The notes beneath the pieces are model-generated. The model made no database searches and had not been told where the DNA came from. It saw nothing but the letters and a program-made list of their open reading frames with translations. Positions 9,304 through 18,300 of a DNA stretch of 64,000 nt are shown here, piece after piece. The stretch is taken from contig JAQWLN010000244.1 in NCBI GenBank assembly GCA_029247265.1, forward strand, positions 1-64,000, in the 5' to 3' direction. The stretch is from Fuerstiella sp. (GTDB taxonomy: Bacteria > Planctomycetota > Planctomycetia > Planctomycetales > Planctomycetaceae). Positions within the stretch are counted from its first letter, which is position 1. Every line of letters starts with the position of its first letter. A program made the translations under genes and the position numbers.

Positions 9304-10074
9304 ATGAATTGCTACGACTGGCCGCAGTACTGGGATCTTGCGTTTGATGACGACACACATTTGGAAGCCGATTTTGTTGAAGCGGCCAGCCGCAAATACT
9401 GCAGCTTTCCGGTAAAACGACTTCTGGAACCCGGGTGTGGTGGTGGTCGGCTGGTGCTTGAACTGGCACGACGCGGATACGACGTATCCGCCTGCGACCT
9501 GAGTGCTGCCGCTGTTGACTACGCACGAGCGCGTGTGGCCGCCGCGAATCTGACCGCAGACGTGGCAGTCCATGACATGCGTCAGTTGTCGTGCGACCCA
9601 AAAGCCGATGTGGCCTATTGCCTTGTCAACACATTCCGTCATTTGCTGACAGAAGAAGATGCGGCCCAGCACCTTCACGCCGTTGCTCAATCGGTCCGAA
9701 CTGGTGGACTGTATCTTATCGGCATGCATTTGCTGCCACCCGATGCGGACGAAGAGGACAATGAGGAATGGAGTGTTTCACGAGATGGAATGACGGTCAC
9801 GATGCAACTGGATGTTGCAAATTGTGACCGCACGACGCGTTTGGAAACACTGAAATTCCGCATGGAAGCAGTGACCGCCAATTCGGACTCACCGCAATGT
9901 TTCGAAACGGATTACCAAATGCGGATCTATCGAGCTCATCAGTTTGAAGAACTGATTAAGCGAGTTCCGGCCTTCGAACTCATTGATGTCTACGATTTCT
10001 GGTACGACATTGAGGAGCCACTTCGGTTATCCGATGAAATGGGCGACACCGTCTTCGTGCTCCGGCGTAGTTAG
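9304..10074 (+). CDS. Class I SAM-dependent methyltransferase
   Basis: A soluble 256-residue methyltransferase. Motif I is LLEPGCGGGRLVLELARRGYDVSA (trimmed: EPGCGGGR at about 43-50), followed by the acidic end of strand 2 in CDLS and a motif-II-like region, VAYCLVNTFRHL. The C-terminal third is a mixed alpha/beta extension with DFWYDIEEP. No substrate-specific domain is visible. It is divergent from the UDP-sugar dehydrogenase across a 244-bp gap, so shared regulation is possible but not shown. Small-molecule O- or N-methylation is the general expectation. Confidence 0.8.
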   Translation: MNCYDWPQYWDLAFDDDTHLEADFVEAASRKYCSFPVKRLLEPGCGGGRLVLELARRGYDVSACDLSAAAVDYARARVAAANLTADVAVHDMRQLSCDPKADVAYCLVNTFRHLLTEEDAAQHLHAVAQSVRTGGLYLIGMHLLPPDADEEDNEEWSVSRDGMTVTMQLDVANCDRTTRLETLKFRMEAVTANSDSPQCFETDYQMRIYRAHQFEELIKRVPAFELIDVYDFWYDIEEPLRLSDEMGDTVFVLRRS

Positions 10075-10127
10075 CGAATTACGTCAGCACAAGTTCCACG
10101 ATAACTGCAATCAGGTGCACGGCAGGG

Positions 10128-10721
10128 CTATGCACCGTCGTGATTCAGAGGAGCGGCTGAGGCCGTCGCGGAAACCGCTTCAGGTGGAGCAAAAAACGAC
10201 TGAATCATGAGCATGATGGCTCCGGTCACCAGACAGATGTCCGCCACGTTGAAGATAGCCCAATCCAGTGCAGGGTGCTCCGGCGTCCCGCCGAACTGAA
10301 AATGGAAGAAGTCGCGAACCGCCTTGATCGGCTCAGTACGCCCTGGCAACATTATGTCGTGCCATCCCAGACGATCGTAGAGATTACCGAGTGTCCCTCC
10401 CGAAACCACCGCCAGGCAAATGGTCAGCCAAAGACTTTCGGCGGCCCTTGCCACAAACAACCAGTAAACGATTCCGCAAAAGGCGCCCACACTCAGCAAA
10501 GCAAAGACCCAGGCAAACCCCTGCCCCATCCCCCACAGCGCGCCTTCGTTCAGACTCGTAAAGAAGCGAAATCGGATCCACGAGCTGTCGATCAACCAGA
10601 AGCCACCATACCGCACGCCGTACGTCTCGAATGCCAACGACTTTGAGTACAGGTCGAGCGTCAAACAGGCGGCAGACAACGTTCCAAAAATGGCGACACG
10701 ATTCCGAGGCAACTTCTCCAT
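10128..10721 (-). CDS. lspA: Lipoprotein signal peptidase II
   Basis: Inner-membrane aspartyl protease that removes signal peptides from diacylglyceryl-prolipoproteins. Four membrane segments are visible. Family motifs: an early Asp in LTLDLYSKS, the NEGALWGMG loop, the first catalytic Asp in GGTLGNLYDRL, and the second in WAIFNVADICLVTGA. The 197-residue length is slightly long because of a C-terminal Ala/Pro-rich tail. Its start overlaps the stop of the upstream dksA-like gene as TGATG, implying translational coupling. Client lipoproteins occur throughout this window. Confidence 0.95.
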   Translation of the reverse strand: MEKLPRNRVAIFGTLSAACLTLDLYSKSLAFETYGVRYGGFWLIDSSWIRFRFFTSLNEGALWGMGQGFAWVFALLSVGAFCGIVYWLFVARAAESLWLTICLAVVSGGTLGNLYDRLGWHDIMLPGRTEPIKAVRDFFHFQFGGTPEHPALDWAIFNVADICLVTGAIMLMIQSFFAPPEAVSATASAAPLNHDGA

Positions 10722-11110
10722 CAGTCCTCGTCTTCTCGCTTTCGTTCACATGCGACGCAATTCCGCGCATAGGGAATCGCTCTCAATCGAGCTTTCGGGA
10801 TCCATGACTTTGACTGAGGTTTCTGAGCCTCCAGGCACATTTCACACAGACCAAAAGTGCCTTCCTCAATCTTGTGAAGAGCCGTCGAAATTTCCTTCAT
10901 GGAATCCTGATCATTCTCCACGATACGTAGAGAAAAGTCGAGATCCCAAGCGTCACTACCCATTTCCGCCATATGATTGGAGGATCCGTGGTCGCCACCA
11001 CTCTTGCCGGAAAACGCCTCTTCTTCAATCTGCGCGACATCACCACGGAGTCGTGACTGAATCATTTGGAGCATTTTTTTGAACTGCTCAAGCTCGTCTG
11101 CCTTTAGCAT
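10721..11110 (-). CDS. DksA/TraR family zinc-finger protein
   Basis: A 129-residue DksA/TraR-type regulator. The N-terminal half is helical coiled-coil (LEQFKKMLQMIQSRL onward); the C-terminal half has the zinc finger with CEMC at one side and CVAC at the other. Unlike classical DksA, the coiled-coil tip lacks an obvious DxxDxA acidic pair, so an RNA-polymerase secondary-channel role is plausible but unproven. The ATG at 11110 is preferred: GAGGA lies about 10 bases upstream, and a longer frame adds 31 residues without family character. It is coupled to lspA by a one-base overlap. Confidence 0.82.
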   Translation of the reverse strand: MLKADELEQFKKMLQMIQSRLRGDVAQIEEEAFSGKSGGDHGSSNHMAEMGSDAWDLDFSLRIVENDQDSMKEISTALHKIEEGTFGLCEMCLEAQKPQSKSWIPKARLRAIPYARNCVACERKREDED

Positions 11111-11230
11111 CGATCGCCAAATCCTCTGTACTTCCAGCTGATGTCGACGCAAGGGGAGCGTCTGGGGAGCGAGAATTATGCGGCGAGATCCCGGCCTGGT
11201 CAAGCAACCCTGACATTGGCCGAAGTCGTT

Positions 11231-12280
11231 TCAGGCCGCCGTTCTTACCTGATCCCCCTGCTTTTGCCCGGTCTGATAGGACCAAACATCAAGGGCGTCC
11301 AGGACTGATTCCGCAACAATCATCGCTTTCAGCCCTTCCACGCCCGAAACCTTCGGTACCGATCGGTTCCGGATCGACACGATAAAATCATCCAGTTCCA
11401 GCGACATCGCATCGTCAGAATTCGCCTGTATTTCATCCGCCTGAATCCATTGGCCGAATACACGATCCTTCAGTGTCCTCGGATCAGGCGTGCTGGCAGC
11501 AATGGCATGCACCAGTTGCGGCGTTGTGCGGAATTGTCCTTTCGGCTCCCACGTCCGGACGGTCCGCGACTGCAGATCCGCATGAACACAGCCATTTGTC
11601 CCCCAGATCTGCAAACTTCGTTCTGCTTCCGGACTCATCCGACTGGCCGTCAGATCGATGACTGATCCGCCCGGCATCTTCAAGCGTGCGACGGCCATAT
11701 CCTCATGAGGACCAATACCCACCGCCCCGAAGGCATCCACTGAAACCGGCATTTCGCCGGTCAGCGCGAGAGCCAGATCAATGTCATGAATCATCAGGTC
11801 ATGAATCACTCCGATATCCGTGGACCGGAACGTATAAGGACTGACCCGCTGGCAGCGAACATACAACGGATATCCGCAGCGTTCCCTAGCCAACGAAAAC
11901 GCCGGATTGAATCGCTCGATGTGCCCAACCTGCAGAATGGCATCGTTTCGCTCTGCCGTCTCGACCAGCGTCCGCGCATCAGCAACATTGGCAGCGAGTG
12001 GTTTCTCTACAAATGTGGGGGTGCCGCGCTGTAAATAATGCCTCGCCGTGTCCAAGTGAAATACGGTCGGCGTCGCGACGACAACTCCGTGAAGCTCGTC
12101 AGCAACATCGGCGGGCGACGACGCCCAGCGGGTCCCATGCAATTCGGCAACGCTCCGCCCCTGCGACTCGTTCGGGTCAACCACTGCGACCAGATCAACG
12201 CCGTCAAGATTTGCCAGTTTCCGAGCATGATGCTGCCCGAGTGAACCTACTCCAACGACTGCCATTCGTAAGTTTGTCAT
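11231..12280 (-). CDS. Gfo/Idh/MocA oxidoreductase in lipid A cluster (GnnA-like candidate)
   Basis: NAD(P)-dependent Gfo/Idh/MocA enzyme with N-terminal Rossmann motif VVGVGSLGQHHARKLA and the EKPLA catalytic-lysine segment near residue 93, followed by ILQVGHIERFNPAF. Its ATG overlaps the lpxA stop by 4 bp (12277-12280), so the two are translationally coupled. In Leptospira and Acidithiobacillus a Gfo/Idh enzyme of this kind, GnnA, is encoded beside lpxA and oxidises the 3-OH of UDP-GlcNAc to allow 3-amino lipid A. By position this gene is a candidate GnnA, but the partner aminotransferase GnnB is not adjacent. The family is certain; the role is inference. Confidence 0.85.
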   Translation of the reverse strand: MTNLRMAVVGVGSLGQHHARKLANLDGVDLVAVVDPNESQGRSVAELHGTRWASSPADVADELHGVVVATPTVFHLDTARHYLQRGTPTFVEKPLAANVADARTLVETAERNDAILQVGHIERFNPAFSLARERCGYPLYVRCQRVSPYTFRSTDIGVIHDLMIHDIDLALALTGEMPVSVDAFGAVGIGPHEDMAVARLKMPGGSVIDLTASRMSPEAERSLQIWGTNGCVHADLQSRTVRTWEPKGQFRTTPQLVHAIAASTPDPRTLKDRVFGQWIQADEIQANSDDAMSLELDDFIVSIRNRSVPKVSGVEGLKAMIVAESVLDALDVWSYQTGQKQGDQVRTAA

Positions 12281-13116
12281 GCTGCTTTTCGTTCCTCGGT
12301 GCCCTGACCCCGCACAACCTCCCGTGCCCGCCCGAGCTTGCCCGCTCGCTGAGCCTCGATGAACTGCAGCAGTTGCGCCAACTCCATCGGCATCACTCCG
12401 TTCAGCGTTTCATCGAAGTGCTGGTGAACGTCCGCCAGACTTTTACGTTTCCGATACAGCATCCTGAAGGCCGTGCGAACAACCTCGATGGAATGCTCGG
12501 AAATGCCCGCCCGACGCATACCGACAACATTTATCGTCTTCAATGTTGGATTGTCGCTTCCGGCAGCAAGCATGAACGGAGGAATATCGTGTGGAACGCG
12601 ACATCCACCGCTGACGAAGCTCAGCCTGCCGATCGTGGAAAAATGATGAACAACGGTATTTCCAGAGACGATTGCGCGGTCATGAATGTGTACATGGCCA
12701 CCCAAAAGAGCACCATTCACCAGAATCACATCGTCGTAGATTCGGCAATTGTGCGCAACATGACTATTGGCCATAAACATATTGCGATTGCCAATCCGCG
12801 TGACATGGTCTTCCTTTTCCGCACCACGATTTACTGTGACACCTTCACGGAAAACATTCTCGTTACCAACCAGAACCTCTGTCGACGATTCCTGATAACT
12901 GACATCCTGCGGCTCGCAACCAATCACACACCCCGGATACAGCTTGTTGTGGCAACCGAGAGTTGTCCTGCCAGACAACACAACATGGCTGGTCAGTTCC
13001 GTGAAGTCTCCGACAACCACATCCGGACCAACCAGACAGAAGGGCCCGACGACCACACCTTTACCCAGTTGGGCGGTTGGGGCAACCTGAGAAAGTGGAG
13101 AGATTTGAGGTTCCAT
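12277..13116 (-). CDS. lpxA: Acyl-ACP--UDP-GlcNAc O-acyltransferase
   Basis: First acyl transfer of lipid A synthesis in the cytoplasm. Left-handed beta-helix hexapeptide repeats run from about residue 5 to 185 (VGPFCLVGPDVVVG, ALLGGHVHIHDRAIVSG). The segment AHNCRIYDDVILVNGALLGGH (trimmed here to AHNCRIYDD) holds the catalytic-His region, and INVVGMRRAGI matches the start of the C-terminal helical domain. The ATG at 13116 has AGGA eight bases upstream and gives 279 residues; an ATG 13 codons earlier has no such support. It lies downstream of lpxC on the same strand and is coupled to the following oxidoreductase. Confidence 0.93.
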   Translation of the reverse strand: MEPQISPLSQVAPTAQLGKGVVVGPFCLVGPDVVVGDFTELTSHVVLSGRTTLGCHNKLYPGCVIGCEPQDVSYQESSTEVLVGNENVFREGVTVNRGAEKEDHVTRIGNRNMFMANSHVAHNCRIYDDVILVNGALLGGHVHIHDRAIVSGNTVVHHFSTIGRLSFVSGGCRVPHDIPPFMLAAGSDNPTLKTINVVGMRRAGISEHSIEVVRTAFRMLYRKRKSLADVHQHFDETLNGVMPMELAQLLQFIEAQRAGKLGRAREVVRGQGTEERKAA

Positions 13117-13284
13117 TGTGATCATCCTGATCAAGAGACGCGTCGCAGAATCCAATTCCGATGATTTTGGTCGTATGTTGTTCTAAGAAAGTGTCGTCCC
13201 GAGCCGATCGCCCGGGACAGCAGCTGTCCCAATCTGTCCCAATGCAAATTTTCAAGACAATCGAGCCGACAAGAACTGCCGTGT

Positions 13285-14226
13285 TTACGCCATTGCTCGA
13301 TTGAACCGCTGTCTTTTTACGAGTGACGTAATGGTCCCTGCAAGTTTCTGGTTAAGACGATGACCGCTGCGATAGGCTGTGACGTGGCCGTAGACGGGAG
13401 TCCCCGCGAGCGCCAGATCACCAACACTGTCCAGAATCTTATGACGTACCGCTTCGTCAGGCCACCGCAAGGTATTATTTTCAATCCCGTCGTTGCCGAC
13501 AATAACAATATCTCTTGCGGTCAAGTGCCCACCATAACCCATCTTTCTGAGCATTGAAATCTCGCTCTCCAGCACAAACGTCCTGGCCCCCGAAATCTCC
13601 GCATAAAAGAACTCGGGCGAAATCTCAGCCGACATTGACTGTGGCAACAGGGGAGCGTGCCGACCGTAATCCAAGTGGTACGTTACAGCCAGGCAAGAGT
13701 ACAAATAGGGGCGCAGAACGAGTGTCTGAGCCCGGTCAGCACTCTGCACTGTGTGAATGCCGTCCACAACAAAGGAATTGACGACTGCATCGATAGCGAC
13801 TGTCCCCACAGCCAGAATCTCGTCGCAGAAAGGTCGACACGAACCGTCGAATCCGGGCAGCTCCGGAGCATTGATCTCCACGATACAATTGTCCACATGC
13901 AATCCGGCGAGTGCCGCCATGAGGTGTTCAACCGTTTCGATCCGCACACCCTCGGCGGCCTCCAGCACTGTGCGCCTCGGCTCCCTGGCAACGTATTCGC
14001 ACGACGCCCCGATCAACGGCGAACCTGCCAGATCAGAACGACGGAACACAATTCCGGTATCGGCCGGAGCCGGCAGCAATACAACCGTAGCCTCAATTCC
14101 GTGAAACATTCCACGGCCACGAAACTCGACTCTCTCGGCGACGGTGTTCTGCGGCCTACCCGCAGGGATAAACGATTTCGACTCGGGCCCTGTATCGCAG
14201 TCGGAGTGCACGTGAGAGTCGTCCAT
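13285..14226 (-). CDS. lpxC: UDP-3-O-acyl-N-acetylglucosamine deacetylase
   Basis: Zinc amidase of the committed lipid A step. Seen: the VEHLMAALAGLHVDN zinc-His motif, ELPGFDGSCRPF, HKILDSVGDLALAG carrying the second His and the Asp ligand, and GHRLNQKLA with the catalytic His. The first roughly 27 residues before AERVEFRGRGMFHG have no family counterpart, so the true start may be further in, but no better start codon is evident. An intrinsic-terminator-like hairpin ends about 6 bases before this ATG, between the ompH-like gene and lpxC. Length 313 is typical. Confidence 0.93.
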   Translation of the reverse strand: MDDSHVHSDCDTGPESKSFIPAGRPQNTVAERVEFRGRGMFHGIEATVVLLPAPADTGIVFRRSDLAGSPLIGASCEYVAREPRRTVLEAAEGVRIETVEHLMAALAGLHVDNCIVEINAPELPGFDGSCRPFCDEILAVGTVAIDAVVNSFVVDGIHTVQSADRAQTLVLRPYLYSCLAVTYHLDYGRHAPLLPQSMSAEISPEFFYAEISGARTFVLESEISMLRKMGYGGHLTARDIVIVGNDGIENNTLRWPDEAVRHKILDSVGDLALAGTPVYGHVTAYRSGHRLNQKLAGTITSLVKRQRFNRAMA

Positions 14227-14231
14227 GAAAT

Positions 14232-14270
14232 TGCAAAAAAGCAGAAGGCTCCTGCCCTGCAGGAGCCTCC
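14232..14270 (-). terminator. Rho-independent terminator directly upstream of lpxC
   Basis: Read on the minus strand, a 9-bp perfect stem (AGGCTCCTG, 14268-14260, with CAGGAGCCT, 14254-14246) with a 5-nt loop is followed by TTCTGC and a run of six T (14240-14235). It separates the ompH-like gene from lpxC and ends only about six bases before the lpxC ATG. It may terminate the ompH transcript or attenuate read-through into lpxC. Confidence 0.75.
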
Positions 14271-14328
14271 GTCAGACTGGCTTCATTGAGAAAAAACTGA
14301 ATGCAAAAGACGCATCCAAGCCATCTCA

Positions 14329-14976
14329 TTACTGCTGCCGGGTACGTCCCGCTGGCGCCACAACTGTACCCTGAGGCTTTGGAGCCGGAGTCCCTGAGGC
14401 GTACGGCTTGTTCAGATACTGCAGCACGACATCAGTAATGTCGTTTTCACTAGTCGTATAGATGAACGTCTTGTTCATTGTCTGCACAGCTTGCTGAGGG
14501 TCTGTAATTTCGTCGATGCCCTTTCGATTAAACCGCATCACGTGGTCGAAATGGGCGTATTCAGCATAAAGCTTCACAGCCTTTGTGACATCTGTGTAGA
14601 TAACCTTAAACGTTTCCGACTCCTTCCGAGCCAGCCGTCGCTGCGTAGCTGCACGAAACGCGTCAAATTCACCCTTCAGGTCGAGCAACTGTTTTTCACG
14701 CTGCTCGTACTCCGGACTGCCGGCGTCGAATTTTTTGATTTCGACCTGCATCTTCTGAAGCCTCTCGACCATTACCTTGGCTTCAGCATCGCTTTTTTCG
14801 ATCTCAGCCTGCAGGCCCGACCGCAGCTCCTCAAACTTCTTGTAGTGCTGAAAGACGTGTGCCATATCGATCAACCCGACACGATGTCCTTTCGTGGGGA
14901 CTGAACTCTGAGCCTGAACGACACCGGGGGTGGCTGTGACTGCGACAGCCAACAGCGTAAGAATCAGCTGTTTCAC
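14329..14976 (-). CDS. OmpH/Skp family periplasmic chaperone
   Basis: Periplasmic chaperone that holds outer-membrane proteins before BAM insertion. The GTG at 14976 gives MKQLILTLLAVAVTATPG..VQAQ, a clear Sec signal; the longer ATG-initiated frame buries it behind 13 residues. The mature part begins RVGLIDMAHVFQHYKKF, the Skp opening strand, followed by a long coiled-coil hairpin (about 45-140 of the mature protein) and a Pro/Gly-rich tail. Skp/OmpH beside lpx genes is a classical outer-membrane arrangement. The downstream hairpin at 14232-14270 could limit co-transcription with lpxC. Confidence 0.87.
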   Translation of the reverse strand: MKQLILTLLAVAVTATPGVVQAQSSVPTKGHRVGLIDMAHVFQHYKKFEELRSGLQAEIEKSDAEAKVMVERLQKMQVEIKKFDAGSPEYEQREKQLLDLKGEFDAFRAATQRRLARKESETFKVIYTDVTKAVKLYAEYAHFDHVMRFNRKGIDEITDPQQAVQTMNKTFIYTTSENDITDVVLQYLNKPYASGTPAPKPQGTVVAPAGRTRQQ

Positions 14977-15379
14977 GGTAAGGGCACTCCTTTGCCAAAT
15001 GCGGCCCCGATCCATGGGGCAGTGGATTGTTGAATTTGCGATCTGCGTGAGCAGAGCCTGACTGTCTCAAAGTTCTGCCCGATGGTCAAGATCTGTCGCC
15101 ACGTAGAGCCTCGGAAATGGTCATTCCTGCACTATTCCCTTTCCGCCCGGGCAGAGATCGGCATATTCTGCAACTGCCGCGATCGGTATCCCTGGAAGTG
15201 CCCGAATGTGCTATAGCCAATCATCATGAGCCGGTGCGTTCGGACCATGGACGCTGGATCCATTCAGACGGTCATCGGGGACCGCCATTGAGTAAGGCTC
15301 AGATTGAAACCAAGGTGCCATCAGGCCCTCCGGGATGTTCATGAGACCGTTGACCATTGACGTTTAGAACTGCTCTCAG
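14977..15379. other. Divergent intergenic region
   Basis: About 400 bp between the ompH-like gene (minus) and the large propeller protein (plus), so it must hold promoters for both. I could not pick convincing -35/-10 pairs. Short open frames here have no recognisable family. Confidence 0.4.
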
Positions 15380-18300
15380 ATGAAGATCAGAACTCGCTTG
15401 TTAACGTTGCAGGTCCGTTCAAAACTGCGGTCCGGGGCGTCGGGTTTCATGCACCAGCGATTAATATATTTCTGCAAAACCAGCGTCACAGGGACCATTG
15501 CCGCTTGCGCCGTTTTGTGCACATTTCTTAGCATGAAATGTGCCGCCCAGCATACCGGCCCGGAGCCCGACGAGGGCGAACTGGCAATCGTCTCGGAAGA
15601 ATTAACTTCAGTTCCGTTCTTTTCGGGTCCGGTTCCCAGGCGTGCCGCAATCGCGGACGACGCGTCGCTCAACGATGTCTGCTGTGTCGGCCATGATGTT
15701 TGGGCCGTTGGCGACCGAGGAGTCATTGTTCGCAGCAATGACGACGGAACCACCTGGCAGACGTCCATTCTTCCCCTTGAGTGCAGCCTGCAAAGCGTTT
15801 GTTTCCTGACGAACCAGATCGGATTTGTGGCGGGGTCTCGATTTGATCATTTTGCGAGGCAATATTACGGCATTCTTTTGAAAACCAGAAATGGTGGCGA
15901 CAGCTGGCAGCACGTTGCCACCAAAGACGAAGCTGCCAGGGAGCCTCGCACTTTACCCTCCGGCAATCACTCGGGATTTGATCTGCCACCACTCAGCTAC
16001 GTTCGGTTCTTCGACCTGAATAACGGAGTCGCAGTTGGTCGACTAGACTCGACAGTATTGCGCACCAGCGATGGCGGCCGCACATGGCGCTCGCTAAAAA
16101 CCGAGAAAACGAGTGGACGATGGACTTCGGGAGCATTTCTGACCCCTGAGGACGGCATCGTTGTCGGCGCCGGCAGCTCGTACGGAACGGTTGTCGGCGA
16201 ACAGCTGGTCACACTCGCGCAACCGCTTCGTACTTTTCGACGAGTCAACGCAGCAAGTCTCGCACGTGACCGACAGGGTTGGTTAGTCGGAGACGGAGGA
16301 TTTCTGCTTCAAAGCCAGGATGGAGGAGTCTCGTGGGTGCCGCCCACGGGACGCCTGCCGACGCAACTTAACGACGTGTTTGATTTCTTCTGCGTTGACA
16401 GAAATGGCACAAACGTCTGCGTTGCCGGAAGCCCCGGCGGCGTTGTCGTTCACAGCCATGACGACGGCCGCTCATGGACGTTTCGACAGGTTTCTTCGTC
16501 GGCCCCTCTGCGACAGATTCGATTCATCGACGCGACGACAGTTCTGGCCGTGGGAGCATTTGGCGTCATCCACCGATCACAGGACTCCGGAAAGACATGG
16601 GCCCCGGTCCGTAACGGCAATTACCGAGCGGCGGTCATGTGCCTGGTCACCGACCCGGAAGACGTGCCAATGCGAATGCTGGCCAGTATCAGTGGCGACC
16701 AGGGTTTCCGGTCCGTGGTCGTGCAACCGTCCGCCAGCCTGGTCGGCGAAAAAACTGAAGACCAGGTCGCCGCTTACGAAATGCAGGTCGCCATAGCACA
16801 GGCAGGCGGAAACCAGTTCGTTCAGGATTGGATGTTCGCCCGTACGCAGCCGCTGCAGGAACTCGTGCGAGACGAACTGCTGACGTCATGGGCCCGACAA
16901 ACCGATGGTCGCGTCAGCGAGTTACTGCCACAACGGCTGGCAGAGACGATCCGAGTTTGGCGACCAGACGTAATCTGCATCGAACGCCACTCTGACACGG
17001 ACGAAGTTGCTCAAATCTGGCTCCAGGCCGTCCATGTTGCCATGAACATCGCAGCCGGGCATGATCAGCGAGGGGCTATTCTTGACACGGCCGGACTGGC
17101 ACCGTGGCAGGTTTCCCACGTATTCCGGGGACTGGCCAGTCAGGAAACTTCACCACTGACTTTCCCCGGCGATGCGCTGCTGCCAAACCTCGGGACCACG
17201 GCTGATTTGATTTCCAACCACTGCCTGCGACTGACTCCCGCTGTCGAAGCCGCGCCTCAGGCAACGCTGACGTCTGCCACATCGCGTTATGCTGCTCATT
17301 CGCGATCTGCCGCAGCGACCGCCACGCCCACACACTTTTTTTCCGGGAACCTGGCAACGCCTAGATCGCCGTCCCGGCGATCACTGAATCATGCCAGTCC
17401 GGAGGATCGCAGACGCCTGGAACAGATTAGCCAGCAGGACAAAACGCTGCGAGCAGCCCTGACGGGCCATCTGAGTCAGCGAACGACGCCACTCGGCCTG
17501 ATCGCCCATTTAAAGACTCTGGGGGCCGATCTGCCGGACAGTCTGGCGCTACAGCAACTGCAGAACCTCGCAGATCTGTACAAATCCAAAGATAATCTCG
17601 AAGGCATGATCGCGGTACTGAAGGAGACGATCAATCGTTTTCCTCGGGCGCCGCAATCTGCCCATGCAGCAGAGCAGCTCTTCCAGTTCTATTCATCAGA
17701 AGAACTTCGTTTCCTACGACGCAACGGGAGTGAGAAAAGCGTCCAGAACGGCATTCAACCCATCAATTTCGCGCTGCCAATGTCGGCCTCAGGCACGGCT
17801 CCCATCGTTCGCGCCGGGCGAGGCACGCTGCTGGCCAATCCATCCGGTTCTGATCGACGCGCAGTAGACGCCCAGTGGAATAAAAATGCACAAAGAGCGT
17901 TGCAGGCCCTGCATTCGCTGGCCCCGGAAGTCGCTGATTCTCCCAGGCTGCAGTTGCGGCAGGCCGCCAATGTCCGCAGAGCCGGTGAGTTTGTCGCAAA
18001 CAGCACCCTGCTTGCCAAAGCAGCAGCGGGCAACGACCTGTTTTCGTTGCTGGCACGAGCCGAACAGGGAGCGGTACATGGGGCTGCAGCAACGTCCGTT
18101 CCGACGATCAATCTACCGAAGGTCAGAGCCAAACCAGTACTTGACGGACTGCTGACAGAGAAATGCTGGCTGGATGCGATCGAACTTCACCTGGCACCAT
18201 CGGCTGGTGCCCTGAATGCCCCGCCGACCGACTGCCTGATGATGCTGGCATGGGACGACGACCATATCTACATTGCCGGCCGAATCGAGCATTGCCCCGG

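Noticed and set aside
11998-13164. Plus-strand open frame of 388 codons
   Set aside because: Antisense to lpxA and the Gfo/Idh gene, both of which have clear motifs.
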